Source of the DNA: Lachnospiraceae bacterium
GTDB taxonomy: Bacteria > Bacillota > Clostridia > Lachnospirales > Lachnospiraceae
Assembly (NCBI GenBank): GCA_022799755.1
Contig: JAAWOU010000019.1
Coordinates: forward strand, 1-52,444
DNA length: 52,444 nucleotides
Direction of reading: 5' to 3'
Positions within the stretch are counted from its first letter, which is position 1; each line of letters opens with the position of its first letter. A model generated the notes under the pieces. It was not told the origin of the DNA. It was given only the letters and a program-made list of their open reading frames with translations, and ran no database searches. Position numbers and translations under genes: made by a program. Positions 34,136 through 43,293 of the stretch are shown here, in pieces.

Positions 34136-36253
34136 TCAGAGGCAATGCCTCACAATCTCCAACCTGCCGTCCTCCAGCCTGCTCCATCTGACGGAGATGG
34201 TGCCGGCCGCGGTTCGGACGGAGCCCTCCGCCCACCGGAGCCTGGCCGGGGCCGCGGGCTCCAGGAAATAGTCCGCGAAGCCGCAGCTGCCCTCCCGCTG
34301 CCGGATTCCCAGAATCTCCGTGAAGAGCAGCTTTACCACGCTGCCGAACATAGGGTGGCTGTGGGAAGCATGTCCGTCCCAGGACTCCCAGAGCGTGGTG
34401 GCCCCTGCCTCCATCATATGTCCAAAGGAGGTGGGGCCGGCAGTCATCAGCCGGAGAGCCAGGTCCGCCTGGCCCTGCGCAAAAAGCTGCTCCAGCAGGA
34501 CGGGCGTGCCGAAAATGCCGGTGTCCAAAGCCCCTGCTGTCCGGTATCTGGCTGCCAGATTCTCCTTTGTGCGCGCATCCCCCAGTCCCAGGTTCAGGGC
34601 AAAGGCATTTGCACCGCCCCTGCCGCCGCAGAAATCTCCGGTGGACCGGTCGAAATAGGCGCGCATCATGGCCTCCCGGCAGACACGGATGCGCTCCTCC
34701 AGCCAGAGAGGCTGGCTTCGGTGCAGGATTTCACCCATCTGCCGGAATGCATGCATGCCCAAAATATAATAATAGGTATTGACATATTCCACGGGGAGCA
34801 TCCCCTCCCGTGCAGGCGGCGCGCACCATTCGCCCAGACACCAGCCGCCCTCTTCCTCCCGGACAATCAGCCCGTCAAGGCAGCGGGAGTCCATGTACTC
34901 CAGCCACCGCAGTACGGCGGGATATCCCGATTCTATCAGCCCGGCATCGCCGTATATCCGGTAATAGGCCATGGGGACGATATAGACCGCTCCGCCCCAG
35001 CCGCCGGGGCCTCCGCCTCCGCCCAGGAAAGGCGCGGTGTGAGGGATATGTCCGGTGTCCGCGCCCTGGCTGTCCAGAATATCCTGATACCACTTCTCGT
35101 AAAGCTTTCTTGTGTCCATAGTCAGCATGGCAGTCTCGCAGGTCAGCTGCCCGTCCCCGGTGTAGCCCAGCCGCTCCCTGTGGGGGCAGTCGGAGGGAAT
35201 ACATCCGTGATAATTGTTCTGCTGGGTCCGGATATAGGCATCGTAGAGCCAGTTCAGCACAGGGTCGGAGCAGCGGAAAGAGGAAGTGACGGCGATGTCC
35301 GTGCACACCTGGGAGGCGGACAGCACTTCCCCCGGTCCCTCCACCTGAAAATAGCGGAAGCCGTGCCAGGTAAAGGCCGGGTGGGCCGTTACGGGGGCGG
35401 CGCCGCACAGATAGACATCCTCCTGGATCTGGGATTCTCCGCCGGCGGAAGCAAAGTCCAGGCCGTGCCCCTGGCTGTCCAGCTCTTCCGCATGTCTTAC
35501 GGTAACGGCTTCTCCGGGCCGGCCACAGCACCTTACGGTAACCCATCCGGCAATATTCTCGCCGCAGTCGTACAGCTTTCTGTCCTTATCCTGAGAGAGG
35601 AGGACGGGAGACAGGGTGCGCAGAACCCTGTCCGGGGGACAGTCCTGCCTGGTCAGCAGGGTTTCGGGGGCGTGTGAGGGCCTGGCCGGCTGCCAGCCGG
35701 ACAGATCGGCTTTCGGGGTGCACCAGTCCTCCCGCAGCAGCCGAAAGTCATGGGTCTCCCCATAGAAGAGATTGTTCTCCAAAAGCCAGCTGGGCTTCCA
35801 CAGGGTCCGGGGATCGCTCTTTAACACCAGGACTTCGCCGTCCTGCCCTGTGAGGGTGAGCTCAAACATAAGCTTCGGGAACCCGAAGAGAAAGCTCCCC
35901 TCCGCAGTCCGCCGGGTCTGATGGTACCAGCCGTTGCCCAGATGGAAGCCCATGACATTCAGCCCCCGGGTCAGATAAGGCAGAAGATCATATTCCAGAT
36001 AGAGGCTGCGGTACGCGGTGCGCTCTTCCCAGACAGGATAGGTGGTATCGCATCCCAAAGTGGAGGAATAGCAGGTCATGGCAGGGGCGAATTCGGTGTC
36101 GTCTATCCGCCTGCCGTTCACATACAGGTGGAAATAGCCCAGACCGCATACCCGCAGCTTTGCGCCGGCGGGAAGGCATGTGAGGGAAAAGTCTCTCCGA
36201 AAGAGGGGGGATTCACAGGAATTGTCGCCCTGAATCCAATGTGTGTCTCGCAT
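34136..36253 (-). CDS. Alpha-L-rhamnosidase, glycoside hydrolase family 78
   Basis: GH78 enzymes hydrolyse terminal alpha-L-rhamnose with inversion. The 705-residue protein has N-terminal beta-sandwich domains (about 1-320; FHLYVNGRRIDDTEFAPA) and an (alpha/alpha)6 barrel (about 325-620). The catalytic block SDCPHRERLGYTGDGQ carries the Asp/Glu pair expected of the general acid, and ATTLWESWDG holds the second conserved Glu. There is no signal peptide. The start at 36253 has GGAGGTG 6 bases upstream; ATG 36280 lacks one. It is divergent from the SGNH hydrolase gene, and its promoter contains the shared 14-bp operator. Confidence 0.93.
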   Translation of the reverse strand: MRDTHWIQGDNSCESPLFRRDFSLTCLPAGAKLRVCGLGYFHLYVNGRRIDDTEFAPAMTCYSSTLGCDTTYPVWEERTAYRSLYLEYDLLPYLTRGLNVMGFHLGNGWYHQTRRTAEGSFLFGFPKLMFELTLTGQDGEVLVLKSDPRTLWKPSWLLENNLFYGETHDFRLLREDWCTPKADLSGWQPARPSHAPETLLTRQDCPPDRVLRTLSPVLLSQDKDRKLYDCGENIAGWVTVRCCGRPGEAVTVRHAEELDSQGHGLDFASAGGESQIQEDVYLCGAAPVTAHPAFTWHGFRYFQVEGPGEVLSASQVCTDIAVTSSFRCSDPVLNWLYDAYIRTQQNNYHGCIPSDCPHRERLGYTGDGQLTCETAMLTMDTRKLYEKWYQDILDSQGADTGHIPHTAPFLGGGGGPGGWGGAVYIVPMAYYRIYGDAGLIESGYPAVLRWLEYMDSRCLDGLIVREEEGGWCLGEWCAPPAREGMLPVEYVNTYYYILGMHAFRQMGEILHRSQPLWLEERIRVCREAMMRAYFDRSTGDFCGGRGGANAFALNLGLGDARTKENLAARYRTAGALDTGIFGTPVLLEQLFAQGQADLALRLMTAGPTSFGHMMEAGATTLWESWDGHASHSHPMFGSVVKLLFTEILGIRQREGSCGFADYFLEPAAPARLRWAEGSVRTAAGTISVRWSRLEDGRLEIVRHCL

Positions 36254-36310
36254 AGTGGGCACCTCCGTTGTTGGTTGCATCGAATGAGTGTATTCCGAAA
36301 TCGATAAATG

Positions 36311-36346
36311 TATATTAAAGTATATATATTATCCTGCAAAAGTCAA
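36311..36346 (-). promoter_or_regulatory. Promoter of the GH78 gene with operator TATATTAAAGTATA
   Basis: On the minus strand TTGACT (36346-36341) and TATACT (36324-36319) are 16 bases apart. The exact 14-mer TATATTAAAGTATA at 36311-36324 covers the -10 box, a position suited to repression. Confidence 0.7.
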
Positions 36347-36416
36347 GGGACTTTCCGGCGCAATCCAGGGAAAATCCTGATAAATAAAAACATTGTATAC
36401 AATATAGAATATTTTA

Positions 36417-36465
36417 TTGACATTAATAAGATATTAAAGTATAATAAAATATAAATTAAAGTATA
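36417..36465 (+). promoter_or_regulatory. Promoter of the SGNH hydrolase gene with two operator copies
   Basis: Consensus TTGACA (36417-36422) and TATAAT (36440-36445) are 17 bases apart. GATATTAAAGTATA (36430-36443) lies across the spacer and -10 box, and TAAATTAAAGTATA (36452-36465) lies just downstream; each differs by one base from the 14-mer in the other promoters. Confidence 0.75.
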
Positions 36466-36490
36466 TAAATAACGGAGGAAAGGAACAGCC

Positions 36491-37042
36491 ATGAAAAAAG
36501 TACTGATTTTAGGAGATTCCATCTCCATGGGATACCGGGAACATGTCAGGGAAGCGCTGCAGGGCAGGGCCGAAGTGGTATACAGCGAGGGAAACGGGTG
36601 CTTCAGCAAATGGACGCTGTGGCTGGTGAACAACTGGATCCGGGTAAACGGCGCGCCGGATATCGTCCACTGGAACAACGGTATCTGGGATATGATGGAC
36701 GAGCCTCCGCTTCAGGGCAATTTTTCCTCACCGGAGGAGTATCTCCACAATCTGTCCCGGATCATTCAGGTGCTGCGCACAGCCGGGGTGCGCCACATCA
36801 TTTTTGCCACCACCACCTATCCCCATCCGAAGAAAGAGGGACTGGACGCCGGGACAGTGACCAGGTACAACGCCTTTGCCCGCACATTGATGGAGCAGGA
36901 GGGGATCGCGGTCAACGACCTGGGAGCTCTGATTCGGGAAAATATCGCCGGGTATGTGTGCGGGGATTATCTGCATCTGACCCATGAGGGATACCTGGCA
37001 TGCGCGGCAAAGGTGACGGAGGCGATAGAAGCCTATCTGTGA
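36491..37042 (+). CDS. SGNH/GDSL-family hydrolase (probable carbohydrate esterase)
   Basis: A 183-residue alpha/beta hydrolase of the SGNH fold. The nucleophile is Ser10 in LILGDSISMGY; the oxyanion Asn is in VHWNNGIWD (62-63); the Asp-x-x-His pair is Asp159/His162 in CGDYLHLTHEGY. There is no signal peptide, so it is a cytoplasmic esterase, likely removing acetyl or similar groups from imported sugars. GGAGGAAAGG precedes the start. It is divergent from GH78 and is followed by the second GntR/LacI regulator 90 bases downstream. Confidence 0.9.
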   Translation: MKKVLILGDSISMGYREHVREALQGRAEVVYSEGNGCFSKWTLWLVNNWIRVNGAPDIVHWNNGIWDMMDEPPLQGNFSSPEEYLHNLSRIIQVLRTAGVRHIIFATTTYPHPKKEGLDAGTVTRYNAFARTLMEQEGIAVNDLGALIRENIAGYVCGDYLHLTHEGYLACAAKVTEAIEAYL

Positions 37043-37132
37043 GAAGACCGAAAAGGACAGAGAGACACGGAGCGGCCGGTGGGTGAAGACGCCTGGGCCT
37101 ATCTGTGAAAAGGCTGAAAGGGAAGATTCGGA

Positions 37133-38209
37133 ATGGGTGTAAAGGAGTCAAAATATCTGCAGGTAAAGCAGTCTGTCAGAGGACAGATAGAAAACGGCAT
37201 ATTGAAGCCTGACGATAAACTGCCCACAGAGGCGGAATACGCAGCGCTCTATAACGTAAGCGGCATCACCATCAGGAGAGCGCTGACGGAGCTGGCGGAG
37301 GAGGGGTATATCAGGAGGCTGAAGCACAAGGGGACCTTTGTGTCCTCTGCCGGGGGAAGCGCCGGGGGGAGCCGTCTGATCGCACTGATTTTTTATGTGG
37401 AGAACCACGATGACAGCTCCTATATCAGGATTATCAAAGGCGCACAGAATATGGCCTCCGCCTGCGGGTACTCTTTGATCGTGGAGTGGAGCGACAGAGA
37501 TGTGAGTCATGAAGCGGATATCATGAAGAAAATGCTGGACATGAATGTGGAGGGTTTTCTCATTTACCCCTACGACCCTGTGAAAAGCGTGGGCAATTAC
37601 AGATGGCTGGAGGAGAAAGGGCTCCCCTTTGTGCTTCTGGACCGGTATGATATCAATTACCCCTGCTACTTTTCCGGCTGCAACAATTACGACGGGGCTG
37701 CCATCGGCACCAAGATGCTGCTGGAGAAGAAACACAGGAAGATAAGGTTTGTGGGTTACGAATATTTCCTGAAGTCCGAACAGGAGCGCTTCGAGGGGTT
37801 CTGCGACACCATGAGGCGGGAGGGAGCGGAAGCGGCGGAGGATTATCTGATACTGGACGCGGATTACGACATGCTGGCGGGGCAGATTAAGAGAGGGGAG
37901 ATCACGGCGCTGTTCTGCTGCAACGACAGGCTGGCGGTAAAGGTTCTGCGGGAGCTGCGGGAGAGAGGGATACGGATACCGGAGGATGTATCGGTCATGG
38001 GATTCGATGACTGGAAAGGGATGTCGGACATGGCGGACCTGACTACACTCAGGCAGGATTTCGACCAGGTGGGCGCCAATGCGGCGTATCTTCTCCTGAG
38101 CGTGATACAGGGAAAGCTCCAGGGGAACCCGGTCAAGCTGCTCTCGGACGTGTCTCTGGTGATGCGGGGGTCTGTGAGGGATGCGTGCGGAGAAGCTCTG
38201 AGCGGCTGA
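37133..38209 (+). CDS. GntR/LacI hybrid transcriptional regulator (AraR-type), copy 2
   Basis: A 358-residue paralogue of the protein at 24723-25793 with the same layout: GntR winged helix (about 8-72; LPTEAEYAALYNVSGITIRRA) and a LacI-type sugar-binding domain (ending in VSVMGFDDWKGMS). The DNA-recognition helices differ at only a few positions, so both may bind the same operator. No promoter of its own is evident; it is probably transcribed with the SGNH gene, which carries two operator copies and would give negative feedback. Confidence 0.92.
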   Translation: MGVKESKYLQVKQSVRGQIENGILKPDDKLPTEAEYAALYNVSGITIRRALTELAEEGYIRRLKHKGTFVSSAGGSAGGSRLIALIFYVENHDDSSYIRIIKGAQNMASACGYSLIVEWSDRDVSHEADIMKKMLDMNVEGFLIYPYDPVKSVGNYRWLEEKGLPFVLLDRYDINYPCYFSGCNNYDGAAIGTKMLLEKKHRKIRFVGYEYFLKSEQERFEGFCDTMRREGAEAAEDYLILDADYDMLAGQIKRGEITALFCCNDRLAVKVLRELRERGIRIPEDVSVMGFDDWKGMSDMADLTTLRQDFDQVGANAAYLLLSVIQGKLQGNPVKLLSDVSLVMRGSVRDACGEALSG

Positions 38210-38349
38210 GAGGGGCATGGTGCCTTTTGGGCACGCCGGTTAAGAAGTGCTAAGCTGCAGGACAGGAATCCTCAGGTTCCGGGGAGCGGTTTGCGCCGCC
38301 CCGGGCGGGATGTTTGAGAGATGGGTTTTACGGTAGAGAGGAGAGCATT

Positions 38350-39312
38350 ATGGGAGTGAGAGAACTGAGGGAGGCATTTGAGAGGACGTATGTGCACAGG
38401 GAGAGCGCGGTGCTGCGGTTTCTGGGGGTGGACGGATGGGATGTATACAATTGCAGCATTCCTTTCCGGGCCGGGGGAAAGCGGTATCTGTTCGGCCGGG
38501 TGGAGAGGCGCGGAGAATGGATGAGATCTTTTGTGCGTCTGTTTGAGGAATGCGGCCCGGACCAGTGGAGACTGGCGCCGGATTCCATGATTTACCAGCT
38601 GGAGGATCCCTATATTGCCCAAATCGGCGGGGAATTTGTGCTGGGCGGAACCCATGTGCGGATGGGCGCAGGCAAGCTGGATACCTACTACGGGTATTTT
38701 TACCGGGGAAAAGAGATCCGGGATCTGTACTATTTTACCACGGGTCCTGACTATATGAAAGACATCCGGCTGGTTGAGCTTGCGGACGGGAAGATAGGCG
38801 TGTTTTCCAGGCCCAGGAATGAGGAAATCATGGCCAGGTACGGCTCGGAATCCATGCTGGGATTTACGGTCATTGACTCGCTGGATCAGCTGAGCGCGGA
38901 GGCGGTGGAGAAAGCGCCGTACATTCCCGGCCTGTTTGGGGAGGGAGAGTGGGGCGGATGCAACCAGGCCTATCTGCTGGAGAGCGGAAAAATAGGGGTC
39001 ATCGGACACGGAAGCTATCCCGGGGAAAAGGACAGAGAGCCTGTGGCAGTTTATATGAATATATCCTTTGTGATGGACCCCAGGAGCAGAGCCGTGGAAG
39101 ATTTACGGGTCATCGGCACCAGGGACTCCTATCCCCAGGGCCCTGCGAAGATGCCCAACCTGACGGACTGCGCCTTTACCTCCGGGATCGTCATGCGCAA
39201 GGACGGCATGGCGGATCTCTACAGCGGCATCGGGGACTGCATGGAGGGGCGTGTGGTCATTCCGTATCCCTTTGAGGGACATGGGGCCATTGTGAATGCG
39301 AAAGATTTCTGA
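38350..39312 (+). CDS. DUF1861 family protein (MTP-1-like), probable beta-propeller
   Basis: A 320-residue soluble protein resembling the DUF1861 family (SMIYQLEDPYIAQIGGEFVL, DIRLVELADGKIGVFSRPR, NQAYLLESGKIGVIGHGSY). The repeated blade-like pattern suggests a five-bladed propeller like GH130 mannoside phosphorylases and GH43 enzymes, but no established catalytic residues are assigned, so an enzymatic role on mannosides is only an inference from fold and neighbours. The start at 38350 follows GAGAGGAGAG; ATG 38314 is less well placed. It lies between regulator copy 2 and the second transporter. Confidence 0.75.
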   Translation: MGVRELREAFERTYVHRESAVLRFLGVDGWDVYNCSIPFRAGGKRYLFGRVERRGEWMRSFVRLFEECGPDQWRLAPDSMIYQLEDPYIAQIGGEFVLGGTHVRMGAGKLDTYYGYFYRGKEIRDLYYFTTGPDYMKDIRLVELADGKIGVFSRPRNEEIMARYGSESMLGFTVIDSLDQLSAEAVEKAPYIPGLFGEGEWGGCNQAYLLESGKIGVIGHGSYPGEKDREPVAVYMNISFVMDPRSRAVEDLRVIGTRDSYPQGPAKMPNLTDCAFTSGIVMRKDGMADLYSGIGDCMEGRVVIPYPFEGHGAIVNAKDF

Positions 39313-39412
39313 GGACAGGCAGAATTTGGATGGATGCACAGGAGTCTGTTCGTGGTATTGTAGTAGAAAGCGGAGTATGCAGAGAAAAAATTGTACAAAT
39401 TGATAAAAGTGC

Positions 39413-39462
39413 TTGACATTACGGATGCATTAAACTATAATTTAATATATAGTTAAAGTATA
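39413..39462 (+). promoter_or_regulatory. Promoter of the second transporter operon with operator-like site
   Basis: Consensus TTGACA (39413-39418) and TATAAT (39436-39441) are 17 bases apart. The core TTAAAGTATA of the shared operator occurs at 39453-39462, just downstream of the expected transcription start, inside an AT-rich stretch containing inverted TAATATATAGTTA-like sequence. Confidence 0.75.
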
Positions 39463-39504
39463 TTAAATTATAAAATAATATATAGAAAAAGGAGAGTGTA
39501 AAGG

Positions 39505-40440
39505 ATGAAGCAAAATGTAGCCGTACAGGGAACGCCTAAGCGCAGCCTGAAGACGAGAGCTTGGCGGCAGAGATATTTGTTTTTGATGGTACTGCCCGGC
39601 TTTTTGATAGTACTGGTATTCAGCTATTTTCCCATGTACGGAATCCTGATTGCCTTTGAAAACTATTCGGTGAATAAAGGGATTCTGGGAAGCGAGTGGG
39701 TGGGATTCAAGCATTTTATGGATTTCTTTACGAATCCCATGGCGTTTCGGGTGGTCAAGAATACTTTGATACTGGGGGTCTACAATTTGCTGTGGTCATT
39801 CCCCATACCCATTGTGCTGGCGGTTCTCTTTAATGAGATCAAGAATCAGAAGTTCAAAAAGCTGGTGCAGACGGTGTCCTATTTCCCTTATTTCCTGTCC
39901 ACCGTGATCGTGGCCGGCATGCTCCTCTCGTTCTGTTCCAGGGAGGGCCTGTTCAACCAGATCAGAGCGCTGGCAGGGCTTGAGCCCATTCTTTTCCTGC
40001 AGGATCCGGGGAGCTTTCGGACGCTGTTCATCGGCTCCGGCATCTGGCAGGGAGCCGGATACGGTACGATCCTCTACCTGGCGGCCATCAGCAATATCGA
40101 TCCCAGCCTGTATGACGTGGCTTCCATCGACGGCGCCAGCAGATTCCAGAAAATCAGGCACATTACCCTGCCGGCCCTGCGCCCTACCATAACGATTATG
40201 CTGATCATGGCCGTGGGCGGCATACTGGGGTCGGACTTCCAGAAGATTATGCTGCTGTACACGCCCCAGACCTATCCCGTAGCCGACGTGATCGGCACCT
40301 ATACATACAGAGAGGGTATCGCGGGGGCCAGATTCGAGTATACCACGGCCATTGGCCTGTTCAATTCGCTGATTTCGTTCGTCCTGCTGGCCATAGCCAA
40401 TCTGATCAGCAGGAAAGCGTCGGATACCAGTTTGTGGTAA
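39505..40440 (+). CDS. Carbohydrate ABC transporter permease, LplB type (second system)
   Basis: A 311-residue permease with about six membrane segments, related to the protein at 16838-17773. It has the family start FLMVLPGFLIVLVFSYFPMY and the EAA loop LYDVASIDGASRFQKIRHIT, in which the first Glu-Ala pair is changed to Asp-Val. The ending ASDTSLW matches the family. AAAGGAGAG precedes ATG 39505. It is the first gene of a three-gene importer operon under the operator-bearing promoter. Confidence 0.93.
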   Translation: MKQNVAVQGTPKRSLKTRAWRQRYLFLMVLPGFLIVLVFSYFPMYGILIAFENYSVNKGILGSEWVGFKHFMDFFTNPMAFRVVKNTLILGVYNLLWSFPIPIVLAVLFNEIKNQKFKKLVQTVSYFPYFLSTVIVAGMLLSFCSREGLFNQIRALAGLEPILFLQDPGSFRTLFIGSGIWQGAGYGTILYLAAISNIDPSLYDVASIDGASRFQKIRHITLPALRPTITIMLIMAVGGILGSDFQKIMLLYTPQTYPVADVIGTYTYREGIAGARFEYTTAIGLFNSLISFVLLAIANLISRKASDTSLW

Positions 40441-40451
40441 GGAGGTCAGAT

Positions 40452-41366
40452 ATGGTTCATAAGAGGACAATACAAAGAAGCAGGGGAGACAGGATTTTTG
40501 ATGTGGTCAACACGCTGATCATGCTGGGTATCATAGTGGTGGTGGTGTTTCCGGTGCTGAATGTGATCGCCATATCTTTCAGCAACGCAGAGCATGTAGC
40601 CAGGGCGGATGTGACGATTTTCCCCAAGGGCTTTAACGTGCAGGCATATTCTTACATATTGAGGGATCCCCAGGTGTGGAGAGGGTATCTGAATTCCATA
40701 GGGTACTGTGTGGGCTTCACGGTGTGCAATCTGCTGTTCACCAGCCTGTTCGCCTATCCGCTGACACACAATGACTTTTTGGGAAAGAAGTTCTGTACCA
40801 TATTCCTGACCATTACCATGTTCTTCGGCGGCGGGATGATTCCCACTTATCTGCTGATGCGCAGCCTCCATCTGATTGACAATCCGCTGGTGCTGATCAT
40901 CCCGGGATGTGTGGGCGCGTACAATGTGTTCGTGTTCCGTACTTTCTTCAACAATATTCCGTCGGAGCTCTCGGAATCCGCCAAGATGGACGGGGCCAAC
41001 GACTTTACCATACTGTTCCGCATCGTGCTGCCTCTGTCCAAGGCCCTGCTTGCTACTTTCGGGCTCTTCGCCATCGTCGGCATGTGGAACAACTGGTTCT
41101 CGGCCCTGCTCTATCTGGACGACACGAACAAATATCCGGTGCAGATGATTCTGCGGCAGTATCTGTATGTGCTTGATACGGTAAACCTGCAGCAGCGCGC
41201 CGGTATGGGCGGCGGGTATATCAATCCGACGCTGCTCCAGCAGATATCGCCCAAGGGCGTCAGGATGGCCATGGTGGTGGTAACCATGTTCCCGATTATG
41301 ATGATCTACCCGTTTTTCCAGAAATACTTTGTCAAGGGCGTGATGATCGGCGCCGTGAAAGGATGA
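40452..41366 (+). CDS. Carbohydrate ABC transporter permease, YtcP type (second system)
   Basis: A 304-residue permease with about six membrane segments and the family ending KYFVKGVMIGAVKG. The EAA loop is LSESAKMDGANDFTILFRIV. The start at 40452 follows GGAGGT by 5 bases, 11 bases after the LplB-type gene. No ATP-binding subunit is present in the operon, so an ATPase encoded elsewhere (MsmX type) must drive it. Confidence 0.93.
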   Translation: MVHKRTIQRSRGDRIFDVVNTLIMLGIIVVVVFPVLNVIAISFSNAEHVARADVTIFPKGFNVQAYSYILRDPQVWRGYLNSIGYCVGFTVCNLLFTSLFAYPLTHNDFLGKKFCTIFLTITMFFGGGMIPTYLLMRSLHLIDNPLVLIIPGCVGAYNVFVFRTFFNNIPSELSESAKMDGANDFTILFRIVLPLSKALLATFGLFAIVGMWNNWFSALLYLDDTNKYPVQMILRQYLYVLDTVNLQQRAGMGGGYINPTLLQQISPKGVRMAMVVVTMFPIMMIYPFFQKYFVKGVMIGAVKG

Positions 41367-41444
41367 GAGATCCCTGAAACAATTCCCTTAAGGAAATGGG
41401 GATTGACATAAAAGCACACAGAAAATTTATCAAAGGAGGCCAAA

Positions 41445-43160
41445 ATGAAAAAGAAGAGTTTTAAGAAAATGACGGCTGCTTTCGCTGCGGGGGCCATGTG
41501 CATCGGAATGCTCGGCGGCTGCGGGGGCAGTGGAGATTCGGAAAATAACAGCTCCCAGGCCGGGGGGGCGGATTCTTCGGAAGCCGGCAGCTCCAATGAG
41601 GAGAGCCAGGCCCAGGGAGAGAGCGGCAAGGACAAGCTCGTGCTGACCATTACCATCGAGGGCACTGCAGGCAGCCACGAGTCGCCCGTGAATGATGCCT
41701 TTGAGGCATTGATGAGCGAGAAGCTGGGCAGAGAGATCGAGCTGAACTACAATCTGATCTCCGGAGGAGAATACGGCACTAAGGCACAGCAGAAGTTTGC
41801 CACGGGAGACATAGGGGATATTATCCAAATTCCTTTCCTGTTCGATTACTCTAAGGCGGCTTCCGAAGGGATGCTGCTAGACATATCCAAGTATGAGGAG
41901 CAGTTCCCCAATTTCTTCCATTACATGGATCAGACCAGTGCGGGCATTGCCAGCGTCACCATGGCGGACGGAGCAATTTACGCCATCCCCGGAATCGGAC
42001 TTCCCAGGTTCCCCGAGGACCACGGAATGCTTCCCTACAATGTGTCTACTTACCGTTATGACATATTCGAAAAGCTGGACATCAAGATTCCTGAGACCAT
42101 TGACGAAGTCTATGAAGCGGCAAAGCGTATCAAGGAGGAGTATCCGGATACATATCCGATCAACAGCCGGTGGAAAGACCTGCGCTCTCTGTATGCGGCC
42201 AACCATACCTCCAATGATATCTACTGGAACGGCGAGGAGTATGTGATGGGCCTGTTTGATGAGGGATATAAGGACGCCATCGCTTTCGCGAACAAGCTCT
42301 ATTCCGAGGGGCTGTTGGATCCGGAGTACATCAGCGATGACGATGATATGCTTAAGAGCAAGGAGATGACGGACAAAACGTTCATCGTGCTGGGCGACTG
42401 GTTCACCACACCCGGTGAGTTCACCCGCTTGAGCACCACAGGACAGATTTTTGCCGCTACTCTGTGGCCTGCCAATCCCAAATACGGGGAAGTGGCATGG
42501 CAGAGCATTCAGCCGGTAAACGAGATTGCCACCAACATATTCGCCAACTATGCGGTAAACGCCAATGTGGCGGATCCGGAGGGAACCATCGAATTCCTGA
42601 ATCATATATTTGACGACGACGTTGTAAGACTGCTGACATGGGGTATCGAGGGGGAGAGCTACAATCTGGATGCGGACGGGAACCCTGTCTTTGTGGACGA
42701 GATCCTCAATGCCACCGATCCCTGGGCTGCTGCGGATGCCTACGGCATGCGCGCCAGCAAGAATATGCGCCCCGGCTTCCAGCTGATGGACGACAGCAAG
42801 GCCTATGTGGCGCTGGCAGCGGACGACTGGCTCTACTATGAGGGAGAGCTGCATCAGGAGCCTATTGAGCAGTCGGAGTATTATCTCAGCTTCCCTTATC
42901 CCGAGAATGACTACATCCCTCCTTACTACAAGGAGCCGGTGCTGACCTTTACGGATGAGGAGAGCCAGGAGAACGGCCAGATCATGACCATTTACCAGAC
43001 AATTCGGGATGAGTGGCAGGCAGCGCTGGTATCCGGCACGAAGAGCATGGATGAATGGGACGATTACATGGAAGCGCTGAAATCCGGCGCGGATATTGAC
43101 AAGCTGCTGGAGAATTACAATGCCGCGGCGAAGAGATATCTGGACATTGCGAACAAATAA
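41445..43160 (+). CDS. Extracellular solute-binding lipoprotein, LplA-like (second system)
   Basis: A 571-residue lipoprotein with signal peptide and lipobox (GMLGGC, Cys26), a Ser/Glu/Gly-rich linker (about 27-62) and a large sugar-binding fold. Family features include AIYAIPGIGLPRFPED and TIDEVYEAAKRIKEEYPDTY. It differs clearly from the first system's protein (17880-19499), so the two importers probably take different oligosaccharides. AAAGGAGG precedes the start. Confidence 0.92.
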   Translation: MKKKSFKKMTAAFAAGAMCIGMLGGCGGSGDSENNSSQAGGADSSEAGSSNEESQAQGESGKDKLVLTITIEGTAGSHESPVNDAFEALMSEKLGREIELNYNLISGGEYGTKAQQKFATGDIGDIIQIPFLFDYSKAASEGMLLDISKYEEQFPNFFHYMDQTSAGIASVTMADGAIYAIPGIGLPRFPEDHGMLPYNVSTYRYDIFEKLDIKIPETIDEVYEAAKRIKEEYPDTYPINSRWKDLRSLYAANHTSNDIYWNGEEYVMGLFDEGYKDAIAFANKLYSEGLLDPEYISDDDDMLKSKEMTDKTFIVLGDWFTTPGEFTRLSTTGQIFAATLWPANPKYGEVAWQSIQPVNEIATNIFANYAVNANVADPEGTIEFLNHIFDDDVVRLLTWGIEGESYNLDADGNPVFVDEILNATDPWAAADAYGMRASKNMRPGFQLMDDSKAYVALAADDWLYYEGELHQEPIEQSEYYLSFPYPENDYIPPYYKEPVLTFTDEESQENGQIMTIYQTIRDEWQAALVSGTKSMDEWDDYMEALKSGADIDKLLENYNAAAKRYLDIANK

Positions 43161-43250
43161 AGCAGTGACGGAACAGGCAGCTGCGGCAACGGGCATAAAA
43201 GCCCGAGATCTCTACAAAACTGCATAAAGCTGCATAAAACCGCACAGGAG

Positions 43251-43293
43251 AATACCCTGCCGACAGGATGCCAGATCCTGCCGGCGGGGTATT
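43251..43293 (+). terminator. Hairpin after the second transporter operon
   Basis: Arms AATACCCTGCCGACAGGAT (43251-43269) and ATCCTGCCGGCGGGGTATT (43275-43293) pair over 19 positions with one wobble and one mismatch, with a 5-base loop. No U tract follows; the leader repeat begins directly after it. Confidence 0.7.
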
